Assembly: GCF_002441855.2 (NCBI RefSeq)
Contig: NZ_CP029487.1
Location: forward strand, 3,224,001-3,288,000
Length of the DNA: 64,000 nucleotides
DNA from: Eubacterium maltosivorans
Lineage (GTDB): Bacteria; Bacillota; Clostridia; Eubacteriales; Eubacteriaceae
Direction of reading: 5' to 3'
In this document: in pieces, positions 40,752-49,903 of the stretch
Layout: each line of letters opens with the position of its first letter
How positions within the stretch are numbered: the stretch's first letter is position 1
Position numbers and translations under genes: made by a program
Notes under the pieces: model-generated
Seen by the model: the letters and a program-made list of their open reading frames with translations, nothing else
What the model was told of the DNA's origin: nothing
Database searches by the model: none

Positions 40752-42650
40752 TCATCCCCTGTTTTTCTTTGACTGACGAATAATGTCTTCCAGGTACTCC
40801 TTACGCTCCATTTTTTCAAGGAGTGTGTTCTCCAGCAACTCTTTTTCCTCGGTTAGAACCTGGAGACGGGTGTAGTCGGTAGTGATTACGGCTATCTCCT
40901 GGTCGATGGCCTCCAAGCGGTCCTCCATTTGCTTCATATCAGCATCGATGCAGTTATATTCCTGCTGTTCCCGGTAACTCAGCTTCACAGCCTTTTGCCG
41001 GGGCTTCTCGGTTTTTTGTTCACTGGGTTTACTAATCTTGTCGTCCTGATCCCGGTTTGCGTGCTTTTGCATGTAATCGGTGAAATTACCGGTCTGCACC
41101 AGGATATTACCGCGGCCTGTAAAGGAGAAGATAGTATCACACACCCGGTCCAGGAAGTAGCGGTCATGGGAGACGGTGAGCACGCTGCCCTGGAAATCAT
41201 CCAGGTAATTTTCCAGAATTTTGAGAGTATCGATATCCAAATCGTTTGTGGGCTCGTCTAAGAGCAGAACATTCGGTGCGGACATAAGAATACGGAGCAG
41301 ATACAGGCGTCTGCGTTCACCGCCGGACAGTTCGGAGATCCGCACCCACTGGGCGTAGCGGTCAAAAAGAAACAGCTCCATCATCTGGGCCGCAGTGATG
41401 ACCTCACCCCGGGCGTTTTCCACGGTTTCAGCGCCCTCGCGAATGTATTCAATGGCGCGCAGATTCAGATCCATGTCTTCGGATTCCTGGGAGAAATAGC
41501 CGATTTTGACCGTGTCGCCGATAATGATGGTTCCACTGTCTGGCCGGATTTTTCCAGCAATCAGATTCAGCAGAGTGGATTTCCCCCTGCCGTTTTTTCC
41601 GATGATGCCAATGCGTTCATCGGGCCCGAAAATGTAGCTGAAGTCCTTCACCACGCACTGGTTTTTAAAGGACTTGGACACATGGTCCATGTCTATCACC
41701 TGTTTACCAAGTCGGGTGAAGCCTACGTTGATTTCGAGGATATCCTCGCTCAGGTCGGCGGCGCTGTTTTTAATATCCTCGAAGCGTTGAATCCGGGCTT
41801 TCTGTTTGGTGGTCCGGGCACGTGCACCGCGCCTGATCCATGCCAGCTCACGCCGGTACAGGTTCTGTCGTTTCTGTTCCATAATGTTTTCGAACTCTTT
41901 GCGGGCGGCCTTTTTTTCGACGAACTCGGAATAATTGCCGGTGTATTCGTACAGGGCGCCGCCGTCCAGCTCGACGGTTTTGTTCACGACACGGTCCAGA
42001 AAATAGCGGTCATGTGTGACCATTAAGAGGGCGCCCTTGCGGTTTTCCAGATACTTTTCGAGCCAGGCAATGGTCTCATTATCCAGGTGATTGGTGGGCT
42101 CGTCAAGGATCAGGAGGTCGCAGGGGGTCAGGAGTACGGAGGCCATTGCCACGCGCTTGCGCTGCCCGCCGGACAGGGTGCCGATGGTTTTGTCGAAGTC
42201 CTTGATACCCAGCTGGGTCAGGATGGTTTCGACCTGGGATTTCAGGTTCCACAGGCCGCCTGCGTCAATGGTATCGGTCAGAGCCAGAAGGTGCTTCTGG
42301 AGTTTTTCATCCTCTGGGTAACGCGCCAGGAGATCCAGAGTGCTCTCATAGTCCCGCAGAGTGTTCATCTCCGGCGTGTCGGCCCGGAAGACCTGGGCCA
42401 GGACGGTGACATTTGGGTCGAGCTCGGGTGTCTGGGCCAGATACTCAATGCGTTTGCTGCCGTAGATGCGGATTTCGCCAGCATCCGGGGTATCCTGCCC
42501 GGCGACAATGCGAAGCAGGGAGGATTTCCCAGTGCCGTTAACGCCGATGACGCCGATTTTATCGCTGTCCTCGATGTTGAAACTGATTTTTTCAAAAAGG
42601 GTTTTGACACCGTAGGTTTTTTTAAGGTTGATGACGGATAATAGGTTCAT
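40752..42650 (-). CDS. ABC-F family ATPase (Uup-like)
   Basis: A 632-residue soluble protein with two ABC ATPase domains and no membrane segments. Domain 1 has GVNGTGKSSLLRIV (about residue 35), signature LSGGQRKRVAMA and Walker B DLLILDEPTNHLD. The ABC-F linker comes next (about 235-310, basic helices with RRGARARTTKQKARIQR). Domain 2 has GKNGRGKSTLLNLIAG and LSGGERRRLYLLRILMSAPN. A C-terminal coiled coil (about 560-632) resembles that of Uup. ABC-F proteins bind the ribosome E site to resolve stalled states; some protect against antibiotics. The coiled coil and linker length favour a housekeeping Uup type. The region before it (42651-42740) has only a weak TAAAAT-type promoter. Confidence 0.92.
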   Translation of the reverse strand: MNLLSVINLKKTYGVKTLFEKISFNIEDSDKIGVIGVNGTGKSSLLRIVAGQDTPDAGEIRIYGSKRIEYLAQTPELDPNVTVLAQVFRADTPEMNTLRDYESTLDLLARYPEDEKLQKHLLALTDTIDAGGLWNLKSQVETILTQLGIKDFDKTIGTLSGGQRKRVAMASVLLTPCDLLILDEPTNHLDNETIAWLEKYLENRKGALLMVTHDRYFLDRVVNKTVELDGGALYEYTGNYSEFVEKKAARKEFENIMEQKRQNLYRRELAWIRRGARARTTKQKARIQRFEDIKNSAADLSEDILEINVGFTRLGKQVIDMDHVSKSFKNQCVVKDFSYIFGPDERIGIIGKNGRGKSTLLNLIAGKIRPDSGTIIIGDTVKIGYFSQESEDMDLNLRAIEYIREGAETVENARGEVITAAQMMELFLFDRYAQWVRISELSGGERRRLYLLRILMSAPNVLLLDEPTNDLDIDTLKILENYLDDFQGSVLTVSHDRYFLDRVCDTIFSFTGRGNILVQTGNFTDYMQKHANRDQDDKISKPSEQKTEKPRQKAVKLSYREQQEYNCIDADMKQMEDRLEAIDQEIAVITTDYTRLQVLTEEKELLENTLLEKMERKEYLEDIIRQSKKNRG

Positions 42651-42829
42651 GATTTCATTTTCTTTCTTTTAGCTTTTAGCGGTTTTCTTAAGGGCTATTT
42701 TAACACAAATTATGCTAAGAAAAAAGAAATCTCAAAATAAGGCTAATTTAAAGCTTTGTTGAGTAGTATAAATATACAATAAAACACCGCTTATGTATGA
42801 TTTGAGTAGTTATAGGGGGTCAATATACC

Positions 42830-42839
42830 TGTATATACA
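42830..42839. promoter_or_regulatory. TGTATATACA palindrome upstream of thlA
   Basis: The perfect decamer TGTATATACA lies about 50 bp upstream of the thlA -35 element. The same decamer occurs twice before hbd (45233-45242 and 45247-45256), and I noticed it in no other intergenic region of the window. Confidence 0.5.
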
Positions 42840-42887
42840 TATTTCACAAAAAAAGACCGTTTAATAACAGAATTTTCCTGTAATCTA

Positions 42888-42916
42888 TTGCAAATTCGCC
42901 AAATATGTGGTAGTAT
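42888..42916 (+). promoter_or_regulatory. Promoter of the butyrate cluster (thlA)
   Basis: TTGCAA (42888-42893), 17 bases, TAGTAT (42911-42916). Downstream, ATACTCC (42934-42940) pairs with GGAGTAT (42964-42970), with inner pairing TGTTC/GGACA, giving a 5'-leader hairpin that may stabilise the message. The 42651-43028 gap holds no gene. Confidence 0.75.
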
Positions 42917-43028
42917 TGTTATATATTTAACAGATACTCCTTTTGTTCTATAAATGGACAGTTGGAGTATAAGATAAATGATTCAAATATTCACATGGAA
43001 ATGTGAGAATTAATGGAGGGAATTTTAA

Positions 43029-44210
43029 GTGGCAAAAGAAGTAGTATTAGCTGGTGCTGTACGTACAGCAATTGGTAGTTTTGGTGGTTCTTTAGCAAAC
43101 GTTCCAGTGGTAGACTTGGGAACCATCGTTATTAAAGAAGCATTAAACCGCGCAGGTGTTAAACCGGAAGACGTTGACGAAGTATTAATGGGTTGTGTAT
43201 TACAGGCAGCTCAGGGACAGAGTGTCGCTCGTCAGTCCGCTGTAAACGCTGGTATTCCTGTTGAAGTTCCAGCTTTAACACTTAACAATTTATGTGGTTC
43301 TGGCCTTAAATGCATCAACCTTGCAGCTGCTATGATCCAGGCTGGAGAAGCGGATATTATTGTTGCTGGTGGTATGGAAAGCATGTCTGGCGCTGCTTAT
43401 GCTGTTCCTAAAGGACGCTATGGCTACAGAATGGGCGACGGCCAGTTCATCGACACCATGATCAAAGACGGTTTAACCGATGCCTTCAATCACTATCACA
43501 TGGGTATCACTGCTGAAAATGTAGCAGAACAGTATGATGTAACCCGCGAAGATCAGGATGATTTCGCCGCTAAGAGCCAGCAGAAATGTGAAGCCGCTCA
43601 GGCAGCTGGTCGTTTCGACGATGAAATCGTACCAGTTCCGGTTAAAGTTAAAAAAGAAATTGTTGAATTCAAAGTTGATGAATTCCCAAGAAAAGGCGTA
43701 ACTGCCGAAGGTATCAGCAAAATGCGTCCGGCTTTCAAAAAAGACGGTACCGTAACTGCTGCAAATGCTTCTGGTATCAATGACGGCGCTGCTGCCATCG
43801 TTGTTATGTCTGCTGAAAAAGCAAAAGAATTAGGCGTTAAGCCAATGGCTAAATTTGTTGTCGGTGCTTCCGCTGGTGTTGATCCATCCATCATGGGTGT
43901 TGGACCAATCTTCTCAAGCCGCAAAGCCTTAGAAAAAGCTGGTTTAACCATCGATGATATGGACTTAGTTGAAGCAAATGAAGCTTTCGCAGCTCAGTCT
44001 TGTGCTGTAGGCAAAACTTTAAATATTCCTGAAGATAAATTGAATGTAAACGGCGGTGCCATCGCTCTGGGTCACCCGGTTGGTGCTTCCGGTTGCCGTA
44101 TCATGGTAACCTTACTGCACGAAATGCAGAAACGCGGCGCTAAAAAAGGTCTTGCAACCTTATGTGTAGGCGGCGGTATGGGCGTGTCCACCATCGTAGA
44201 AATGGACTAA
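43029..44210 (+). CDS. thlA: Acetyl-CoA C-acetyltransferase (thiolase)
   Basis: A 393-residue thiolase that condenses two acetyl-CoA into acetoacetyl-CoA, the first step of butyrate formation in the cytosol. The acyl-carrying cysteine is in [11 protein letters not shown] (about residue 88), the histidine in [16 protein letters not shown] (about 348) and the second cysteine in LCVGGGMG (about 378). The N-terminus [17 protein letters not shown] is typical of short-chain biosynthetic thiolases. The start is GTG, with TGGAGGG upstream. It heads the cluster but is followed by a structured terminator-like RNA, so its transcript may be made in excess over crt. Codons are strongly biased to GCT, GGT, GTT and TTA. 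Confidence 0.96.
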   Translation: MAKEVVLAGAVRTAIGSFGGSLANVPVVDLGTIVIKEALNRAGVKPEDVDEVLMGCVLQAAQGQSVARQSAVNAGIPVEVPALTLNNLCGSGLKCINLAAAMIQAGEADIIVAGGMESMSGAAYAVPKGRYGYRMGDGQFIDTMIKDGLTDAFNHYHMGITAENVAEQYDVTREDQDDFAAKSQQKCEAAQAAGRFDDEIVPVPVKVKKEIVEFKVDEFPRKGVTAEGISKMRPAFKKDGTVTAANASGINDGAAAIVVMSAEKAKELGVKPMAKFVVGASAGVDPSIMGVGPIFSSRKALEKAGLTIDDMDLVEANEAFAAQSCAVGKTLNIPEDKLNVNGGAIALGHPVGASGCRIMVTLLHEMQKRGAKKGLATLCVGGGMGVSTIVEMD

Positions 44211-44239
44211 TTTTGCAAAAGTAAAGGACGAATTACTCG

Positions 44240-44320
44240 GTAAGCTGCGTGTAGCTGCGGTCAGCGCGCTCATATAGAAATGACAAGACGTCGTTTCTGC
44301 AGCTTACGCCTTTTATTTCG
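44240..44320 (+). ncRNA. Structured three-way-junction RNA with terminator tail between thlA and crt
   Basis: Helix 1 is GTAAGCTGC (44240-44248) with GCAGCTTAC (44299-44307). Inside it are a small GCTG/CAGC hairpin (44254-44265, loop CGGT) and a 9-bp hairpin AGAAATGAC (44276-44284) with GTCGTTTCT (44290-44298), the latter stacked directly on helix 1. CGCC and TTTTATTTC follow, like a rho-independent end. No coding frame crosses it. It is either an elaborate partial terminator or a regulatory RNA within the cluster. Confidence 0.6.
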
Positions 44321-44381
44321 ATCTTTCTCTTAGCAGAAAAAGGAAATTAAACATATCAATTAAGGAGAGAAGGTAATTACA

Positions 44382-45158
44382 ATGGGTTTTGTTAAATATG
44401 AACCACAGGGTGCAGTTGCTGTTATCACCATCGACCGTGAAAAGGCTTTAAACGCTTTAAACAGTGAAGTACTTGAAGATCTGGACAAGGTCATCGACGG
44501 TGTTGATTTAGATACGATCCGTTGCCTGATTATTACAGGCGCCGGTCAGAAATCTTTTGTTGCCGGTGCGGACATCGGTGAAATGAGCAGCCTGACTCAG
44601 GCTGAAGGCGAAGCTTTTGGTAAAAAAGGAAACGATATTTTCAGAAAGATCGAAACTTTACCAATCCCGGTTATCGCTGCGGTTAACGGTTTTGCACTGG
44701 GCGGCGGCTGTGAATTATCCATGTCCTGCGATATTCGTCTGGCTTCTGAAAATGCAACCTTTGGCCAGCCTGAAGTTGGCCTTGGTATCACTGCTGGTTT
44801 CGGTGGTACTCAGCGTCTTGCACGTCTGATCCCGACTGGTAAAGCAAAAGAAATGCTGTATGCCTGCACCAATATCAAAGCGGCTGACGCTTTGAGCTGG
44901 GGCCTGGTTAATGCTGTTTATCCGGCAGACGAATTAATGCCTGCTGCATTGAAATTAGCTGGTAAAATTGCTAACAATGCTCCAATTGCTGTTCGCAATA
45001 CTAAAAAAGCTATCAATGATGGTCTTGAAATGGGTATGGACGACGCAATTGCCTTTGAAGCAAAACAGTTTGGCGGATGCTTTGAATCTGCTGATCAAAA
45101 AGAAGGTATGGCTGCTTTCCTGGAAAAACGTAAACACGAACCTTTCCAGAATCGTTAA
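44382..45158 (+). CDS. crt: Crotonase (3-hydroxybutyryl-CoA dehydratase)
   Basis: A 258-residue enoyl-CoA hydratase of the crotonase fold that dehydrates (S)-3-hydroxybutyryl-CoA to crotonyl-CoA. The oxyanion-hole segments are KSFVAGADIGEMSSL (about residues 58-72) and NGFALGGGCELSMSCDIRLA (about 105-124). Catalytic glutamates fall in GGGCELSM and FGQPEVGLGI. The C-terminal helix (EGMAAFLEKRKHEPFQ) is complete. AAGGAGAG precedes the ATG. It lies after the structured RNA and ends at a strong terminator, so it may be transcribed as a short unit or by read-through from thlA. Confidence 0.96.
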   Translation: MGFVKYEPQGAVAVITIDREKALNALNSEVLEDLDKVIDGVDLDTIRCLIITGAGQKSFVAGADIGEMSSLTQAEGEAFGKKGNDIFRKIETLPIPVIAAVNGFALGGGCELSMSCDIRLASENATFGQPEVGLGITAGFGGTQRLARLIPTGKAKEMLYACTNIKAADALSWGLVNAVYPADELMPAALKLAGKIANNAPIAVRNTKKAINDGLEMGMDDAIAFEAKQFGGCFESADQKEGMAAFLEKRKHEPFQNR

Positions 45159-45181
45159 GCTTGTAATTTAATATGATTTTC

Positions 45182-45219
45182 AACTCAAGGGTATTTTTGT
45201 ATAAAAATACCCTTGAGTT
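45182..45219 (+). terminator. Strong terminator between crt and hbd
   Basis: A 17-bp perfect stem (45182-45198 with 45203-45219) around GTAT, with GGGTATTTTT in the left arm, followed by TTTGGGCTTTTC. It should split the cluster into at least two transcription units. Confidence 0.85.
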
Positions 45220-45232
45220 TGGGCTTTTCGCC

Positions 45233-45256
45233 TGTATATACAAATCTGTATATACA
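45233..45256. promoter_or_regulatory. Tandem TGTATATACA operators upstream of hbd
   Basis: Two exact copies (45233-45242 and 45247-45256), 14 bp centre to centre, lie between the crt terminator and the hbd ribosome site. Their repetition and the match with the site before thlA suggest a shared regulator; no well-formed hbd promoter was identified. Confidence 0.6.
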
Positions 45257-45297
45257 AGAATACAAAAAAGTTTTTAATTTATCTAGGAGGACTTAAA

Positions 45298-46137
45298 ATG
45301 AAAGTTGGCGTTATTGGTGCCGGTACAATGGGATCTGGTATTGCTCAGGTTTTCGCTTCTACCGATGGTTATGAAGTTGTACTTTGTGATATCAAACAGG
45401 AATTTGCCGATGGTGGTAAAGCTAAAATCGAAAAAGCATTAGCAAAACAGGTTGCTAAGGGCCGTATCGATCAGGCTAAAATGGACGCAACCTTAGCAAA
45501 AATCACAACAGGTTTAAGAGATGCTGTTGCGGATTGTGATCTGGTTGTTGAAGCTGTCTTAGAACAGATGGAAATGAAACATGAATTATTCCAGGCATTA
45601 CAGGAAATCTGTAAACCAGAATGTATTTTTGCTTCCAACACTTCTTCTTTATCTTTAACAGAAATGTCTCAGGGCGTTGATCGTCCAGTTATTGGTATGC
45701 ACTTCTTTAATCCGGTTCCGGCTATGAAACTGGTTGAAGTTATCGCTGGTTACCATACTTCTCAGGAAACAGTTGATACTATTAAGAAGATTGCAACAGA
45801 TATCGGCAAAACACCGGTACAGGTTAACGAAGCTGCAGGTTTCGTTGTAAACAGAATCTTAGTTCCAATGATCAACGAAGGTATCGAAGTTTATGCTGCT
45901 GGTACTGCTTCCGCTGCTGATATCGACACCGCTATGAAATTAGGCGCAAACCACCCAATGGGACCACTGGCTTTAGGCGACTTAATTGGTCTGGACGTTG
46001 TCCTGGCAATTATGGAAGTATTACAGGCTGAAACAGGCTCTGACAAGTACGCTCCGGCTCCACTTCTGCGGAAAATGGTACGCGCAGGCGTTTTAGGTAT
46101 GAAAACAGGAAAAGGATTCTTTGATTACACAAAATAA
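45298..46137 (+). CDS. hbd: 3-hydroxybutyryl-CoA dehydrogenase
   Basis: A 279-residue NAD(P)-dependent enzyme that reduces acetoacetyl-CoA to (S)-3-hydroxybutyryl-CoA. The Rossmann start is [18 protein letters not shown]. The catalytic region is [20 protein letters not shown] (about residues 115-134) with the histidine in [17 protein letters not shown]. The helical C-terminal domain carries [19 protein letters not shown] and [16 protein letters not shown], and the chain is of normal length. AGGAGG lies 9 bases before the ATG. bcd follows 33 bases later, so hbd-bcd-etfB-etfA form one compact unit. Confidence 0.96.
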   Translation: MKVGVIGAGTMGSGIAQVFASTDGYEVVLCDIKQEFADGGKAKIEKALAKQVAKGRIDQAKMDATLAKITTGLRDAVADCDLVVEAVLEQMEMKHELFQALQEICKPECIFASNTSSLSLTEMSQGVDRPVIGMHFFNPVPAMKLVEVIAGYHTSQETVDTIKKIATDIGKTPVQVNEAAGFVVNRILVPMINEGIEVYAAGTASAADIDTAMKLGANHPMGPLALGDLIGLDVVLAIMEVLQAETGSDKYAPAPLLRKMVRAGVLGMKTGKGFFDYTK

Positions 46138-46170
46138 GCTTGTGTGACAAATATATTTAGGAGGAACAGT

Positions 46171-47310
46171 ATGGACTTCAATCTGAGTAAGGAACATCAA
46201 ATGTTGCGCACACTCTACAGAGAGTTTGCAGAAAATGAAGCAAAACCAATCGCCCAGGAAATTGACGAAGAAGAACGCTTCCCACAGGAAACCGTTGATA
46301 AAATGGTTAAAAATGGCTTTATGGGTATTCCAATTGCCAAAGAAGACGGTGGACAGGGCTGTGACACTTTAGCTTACATCCTGGCTGTTGAAGAATTATC
46401 CCGCGTTTGTGGTACTACAGGCGTTATCCTTTCAGCACACACTTCTTTAGGTATGGACCCAATCCGTAAATTCGGTACTCCAGACCAGAAAGCAAAATAT
46501 TTACCACGTTTAGCTAAGGGTGAATTATTAGGCGCTTTCGGCTTAACTGAACCAGGCGCTGGTACCGATGCTTCCGGACAGCAGACAAAGGCTGTTTTAG
46601 AAGGCGACCATTATGTATTAAACGGTACTAAAATCTTCATCACCAATGGCGGCAAAGCAGATGTTTATATCATCTTCGCCATGACCGACAAGAGCAAAGG
46701 CACCAAGGGTATCTCTGCATTCATCGTAGAAAAAGACTTCCCAGGCTTCTCAATCGGTACTAAAGAAAAGAAAATGGGTATCCGTGGTTCTTCCACAACC
46801 GAATTAATTTTCGAAGACTGCATCGTTCCAAAAGAAAATCTTCTTGGTAAAGAAGGTAAAGGCTTTGGTATCGCAATGCAGACTCTGGACGGCGGCCGTA
46901 TCGGTATCGCTGCTCAGGCTTTAGGTCTGGCTCAGGGCGCTTTCGACGAAACCGTTGCTTACGTTAAAGAAAGAAAACAGTTTGGCCGTTCTATCGCCAA
47001 ATTCCAGAATACACAGTTCAAATTAGCCGATATGTACGCACGTATCGAAGCTGCCCGTAACCTGGTTTACAAAGCAGCCATCGCTAAAGATACACAGAAA
47101 GTATTCTCTGTAGAAGCAGCAACTGCTAAACTTTTCGCAGCTGAAACCGCTATGGCTGTCACCACAGAATGTGTACAGTTACTTGGTGGTTATGGTTACA
47201 CCAGAGACTATCCAGTTGAACGTATGATGCGTGATGCTAAGATTACCGAAATTTATGAAGGAACAAGCGAGGTACAACGTATGGTTATATCTGGCAACGT
47301 TCTGAAATAG
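46171..47310 (+). CDS. bcd: Butyryl-CoA dehydrogenase
   Basis: A 379-residue FAD acyl-CoA dehydrogenase that reduces crotonyl-CoA to butyryl-CoA, in Clostridia usually together with electron-bifurcating EtfAB, coupling NADH oxidation to ferredoxin reduction. Flavin and substrate segments are LGAFGLTEPGAGTDASG (about residues 122-138), FITNGGKADVYIIFAM and QLLGGYGYTRDYPVERMMRD (about 340-359). The catalytic glutamate is in ITEIYEGTSEVQ. The ATG at 46171 is chosen for its AGGAGG site 7 bases away and the canonical start MDFNLSKEHQMLRTL; the longer frame from 46144 is unlikely. Confidence 0.95.
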   Translation: MDFNLSKEHQMLRTLYREFAENEAKPIAQEIDEEERFPQETVDKMVKNGFMGIPIAKEDGGQGCDTLAYILAVEELSRVCGTTGVILSAHTSLGMDPIRKFGTPDQKAKYLPRLAKGELLGAFGLTEPGAGTDASGQQTKAVLEGDHYVLNGTKIFITNGGKADVYIIFAMTDKSKGTKGISAFIVEKDFPGFSIGTKEKKMGIRGSSTTELIFEDCIVPKENLLGKEGKGFGIAMQTLDGGRIGIAAQALGLAQGAFDETVAYVKERKQFGRSIAKFQNTQFKLADMYARIEAARNLVYKAAIAKDTQKVFSVEAATAKLFAAETAMAVTTECVQLLGGYGYTRDYPVERMMRDAKITEIYEGTSEVQRMVISGNVLK

Positions 47311-47334
47311 GAAGTTCAAAAGGAGGAAATTTAG

Positions 47335-48117
47335 GTGAATATTGTAGTTTGTGTAAAACAAGTTCCTGATACAAATGAAGTTAAACTTGATCCAGTAACA
47401 GGTACATTAATTAGAGATGGCGTTCCAAGTATTATGAACCCAGATGATAAAGCTGGTCTGGAAGCTGCATTAGAGCTGAAAGATGCTACCGGTGCGCACA
47501 TTACCGTTGTTTCCATGGGACCACCTCAGGCAGATGACGTTCTTCGTGAAGCACTCGCTATGGGCGCTGATGAAGCGATTTTAGTAACCGACAGAGCTTT
47601 CGGCGGCGCCGATACCTGGGCTACTTCTACAACCATCGCAGCTGCGGTTAAAATGTTAGACTATGACCTGATCATTACAGGCCGTCAGGCAATTGATGGC
47701 GATACCGCTCAGGTTGGTCCTCAGATCGCTGAACATCTGAACATTCCAAATGTCAGCTACGCAGAAGATATTAAGGTAGAAGGCGATTCTGTTATCGTAA
47801 AACGTCAGTATGAAGACAGATACCATACCATTAAAGTACAGATGCCTTGCTTAGTTACCGCTTTAGGCGAAATGAATACACCGCGTTATATGACTCCAGG
47901 TGGAATCTTTGACGCTTACAGAACAGACGAAGTTAAAGTCTGGACACTGGAAAACATCGACGTTGATACAAGCAACATCGGTTTAAAGGGTTCTCCGACA
48001 CGCGTATTCAAATCCTTCCCAAAAGCTTTAAAACCGGCCGGAACTGTTGTTCAATTAGATCCACAGGAATCTGCTGATTTCTTACTGGAAAAATTGAAAG
48101 AAAAATTCATTATTTAA
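47335..48117 (+). CDS. etfB: Electron-transfer flavoprotein subunit beta
   Basis: A 260-residue EtfB. The start NIVVCVKQVPDTNEVKLDPV and DLIITGRQAIDGDTAQVGPQ (about residues 115-134) are hallmarks; the latter binds the nucleotide or FAD at the bifurcating site. The signature region VKRQYEDRYHTIKVQMPCLV lies at about 160-179. It is the clostridial type that pairs with EtfA and Bcd. The start is GTG with AAAGGAGG upstream, 25 bases after bcd. A GTG start in a highly expressed subunit may help balance stoichiometry with EtfA, which begins with ATG 20 bases after the EtfB stop. Confidence 0.95.
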   Translation: MNIVVCVKQVPDTNEVKLDPVTGTLIRDGVPSIMNPDDKAGLEAALELKDATGAHITVVSMGPPQADDVLREALAMGADEAILVTDRAFGGADTWATSTTIAAAVKMLDYDLIITGRQAIDGDTAQVGPQIAEHLNIPNVSYAEDIKVEGDSVIVKRQYEDRYHTIKVQMPCLVTALGEMNTPRYMTPGGIFDAYRTDEVKVWTLENIDVDTSNIGLKGSPTRVFKSFPKALKPAGTVVQLDPQESADFLLEKLKEKFII

Positions 48118-48136
48118 TGGAAAGTGGTGAACATAG

Positions 48137-49147
48137 ATGAGTTTACAAGATTATAAAGGTGTTTTCGTCTTTGTACAGCAGGTAGATAATGTTATTACTC
48201 CTGTTTCTTTCGAACTGATTGGTAAAGGTAAAGAATTAGCCAATGATTTAGATACAGAAGTAACTGCTGTTGTTTTAGGTTCTAAAATCGACGCTATGGG
48301 TAAAGAATTAGCCCGTCATGGTGCAGACAGAGTCATCATGGTCGACGATCCTGCTTTAGAAGTATATACAACCGAACCGTATGTACATGCATTTACTGAA
48401 ATTATTAACAAATACAAACCAGAAGTTGTTCTGTTTGGCGCTACCGCCATTGGCCGTGATATGGCTCCTCGTGTATCTGCACGTGTTCATACCGGCTTAA
48501 CCGCAGACTGTACAAAACTGGAAATCAACCCAGAAGATAAGGGCTTAATGATGACCCGTCCGGCTTTTGGCGGTAACATCATGGCGACTATCCTGTGTCC
48601 GGATCACCGTCCACAGATGTCAACGGTACGTCCTGGCGTTATGCAGAAACTTCCTACAAACGACGCAGCGGAATGCGAAGTAATCAAAGAAGAAGTTGCT
48701 GGCTTAAGCGATCACATGAACGTAGAAGTGATGGAAATTGTTAAAACCGTTGCCGAAAAAATGGATATTCAGGATGCTAAAATCCTTGTATCTGGCGGCC
48801 GTGGTATGGCATCTCCAGAAAACTTCAAGCTGCTTGAAGACCTGGCAGACGCTTTAGGCGGAACCATCTCTTCTTCAAGAGCCTGTGTAGATGCTGGCTG
48901 GGTTGAAAAAGACCGTCAGGTTGGTCAGACTGGTAAAACCGTTCGTCCGAATCTGTATATTGCCTGCGGTATCTCCGGCGCAATCCAGCATTTAGCTGGT
49001 ATGGAAGAATCTGATGTCATCATCGCGATCAACAAAGACGAAACTGCTCCGATCTTCAACGTAGCAGACTTTGGTGTCGTTGGCGATGTATTCAAAATCT
49101 TACCACTGTTCACAGAAGCAGTTAAGAAAGAAATGGCAACCAGATAG
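48137..49147 (+). CDS. etfA: Electron-transfer flavoprotein subunit alpha
   Basis: A 336-residue EtfA. The FAD-binding C-terminal domain carries LVSGGRGMASPENFKLLEDL (about residues 216-235), SRACVDAGWVEKDRQVGQTG (about 247-266) and PNLYIACGISGAIQHLAGM (about 271-289). The N-terminal domain begins DYKGVFVFVQQVDNVITPV. It completes the Bcd/Etf complex that would run flavin-based bifurcation in the cytosol. There is no N-terminal ferredoxin extension, unlike some relatives. A strong terminator follows, so it is the last gene of the butyrate cluster; no butyryl-CoA transferase or phosphotransbutyrylase lies nearby. Confidence 0.95.
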   Translation: MSLQDYKGVFVFVQQVDNVITPVSFELIGKGKELANDLDTEVTAVVLGSKIDAMGKELARHGADRVIMVDDPALEVYTTEPYVHAFTEIINKYKPEVVLFGATAIGRDMAPRVSARVHTGLTADCTKLEINPEDKGLMMTRPAFGGNIMATILCPDHRPQMSTVRPGVMQKLPTNDAAECEVIKEEVAGLSDHMNVEVMEIVKTVAEKMDIQDAKILVSGGRGMASPENFKLLEDLADALGGTISSSRACVDAGWVEKDRQVGQTGKTVRPNLYIACGISGAIQHLAGMEESDVIIAINKDETAPIFNVADFGVVGDVFKILPLFTEAVKKEMATR

Positions 49148-49167
49148 TTAGAAGTTCTTATGAAATT

Positions 49168-49207
49168 AAAAGTCCGAAGCCTTAAAAAGCTTCGGACTTT
49201 TTTATTG
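49168..49207 (+). terminator. Terminator of the butyrate cluster
   Basis: AAAAGTCCGAAGC (49168-49180) pairs perfectly with GCTTCGGACTTTT (49189-49201), followed by TTATTG. Confidence 0.9.
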
Positions 49208-49323
49208 AGCGCATCTGCATTTTTTTGCGCAGTCGGTAGAAGTTTTTGCGAGAGCATGTACAAACGCGGTGTAAGGGTGTAAGATAAAGGTTAATAGAAA
49301 CGTTACTTACGATGGAGGATTCG

Positions 49324-49848
49324 ATGTCAGGAAAAAATATTTTTATCGCGAAGAGTGCCGATGTACTGGGCAAGGTCCGGATCGGCGATTACAGCAGCAT
49401 TTGGTACCAGGCGGTACTGAGAGGGGATATGGACAGCATTACCATTGGCGAACGCAGCAACGTACAGGACGGCTCCGTGGTGCATGTGGCACCGGGAGGA
49501 TATTCTGTGAAGATTGGTGACGGCGTGACTATTGGGCATAACTGTACCATTCACGGTTGCACCATTGAAGACAATGTGCTGGTCGGCATGGGCTCCACCA
49601 TCTTAAACGGAGCGGTGATCGGTGAAAACACCATCATCGGCGCAGGCTCCCTGGTCACCCAGAACAAAGTCATTCCGCCGGGGTCCCTGGTCATGGGCAG
49701 TCCGGCAAAGGTGATCCGTCCCCTTACCGATGCCGAGATCGAAAGCATCCGCGCCAACGCGCGGGAATACATGGAATGTATGCGTCTGGAACCTGGCAAG
49801 AGCTATTATGAAAACAGCGAGGGTATTATTGTCGTCAGACAGCTCTAA
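49324..49848 (+). CDS. Gamma-carbonic-anhydrase-family hexapeptide protein
   Basis: A 174-residue left-handed beta-helix protein of the gamma-CA (YrdA/PaaY) group. The metal-binding histidines are visible in VVHVAPGG (about residue 60) and IGHNCTIHGC (about 77-86), spaced as in Cam-type enzymes; hexapeptide repeats run through about residue 140. Many such proteins bind zinc or iron but not all hydrate CO2. In an acetogen a role in CO2/bicarbonate supply is conceivable but unproven. The ATG at 49324 with GGAGG upstream is preferred to the ATG at 49312, which lies inside that site. It is a single gene flanked by terminators. Confidence 0.88.
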   Translation: MSGKNIFIAKSADVLGKVRIGDYSSIWYQAVLRGDMDSITIGERSNVQDGSVVHVAPGGYSVKIGDGVTIGHNCTIHGCTIEDNVLVGMGSTILNGAVIGENTIIGAGSLVTQNKVIPPGSLVMGSPAKVIRPLTDAEIESIRANAREYMECMRLEPGKSYYENSEGIIVVRQL

Positions 49849-49866
49849 ACGGATCAGCGTAATAAA

Positions 49867-49903
49867 AAAGCACTCAGATACAGGTTCTGAGTGCTTTCTT
49901 TTA
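49867..49903. terminator. Bidirectional terminator after the gamma-CA-like gene
   Basis: AAAGCACTCAGA (49867-49878) pairs with TCTGAGTGCTTT (49886-49897) around TACAGGT, with A and T runs on the flanks. Confidence 0.85.
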
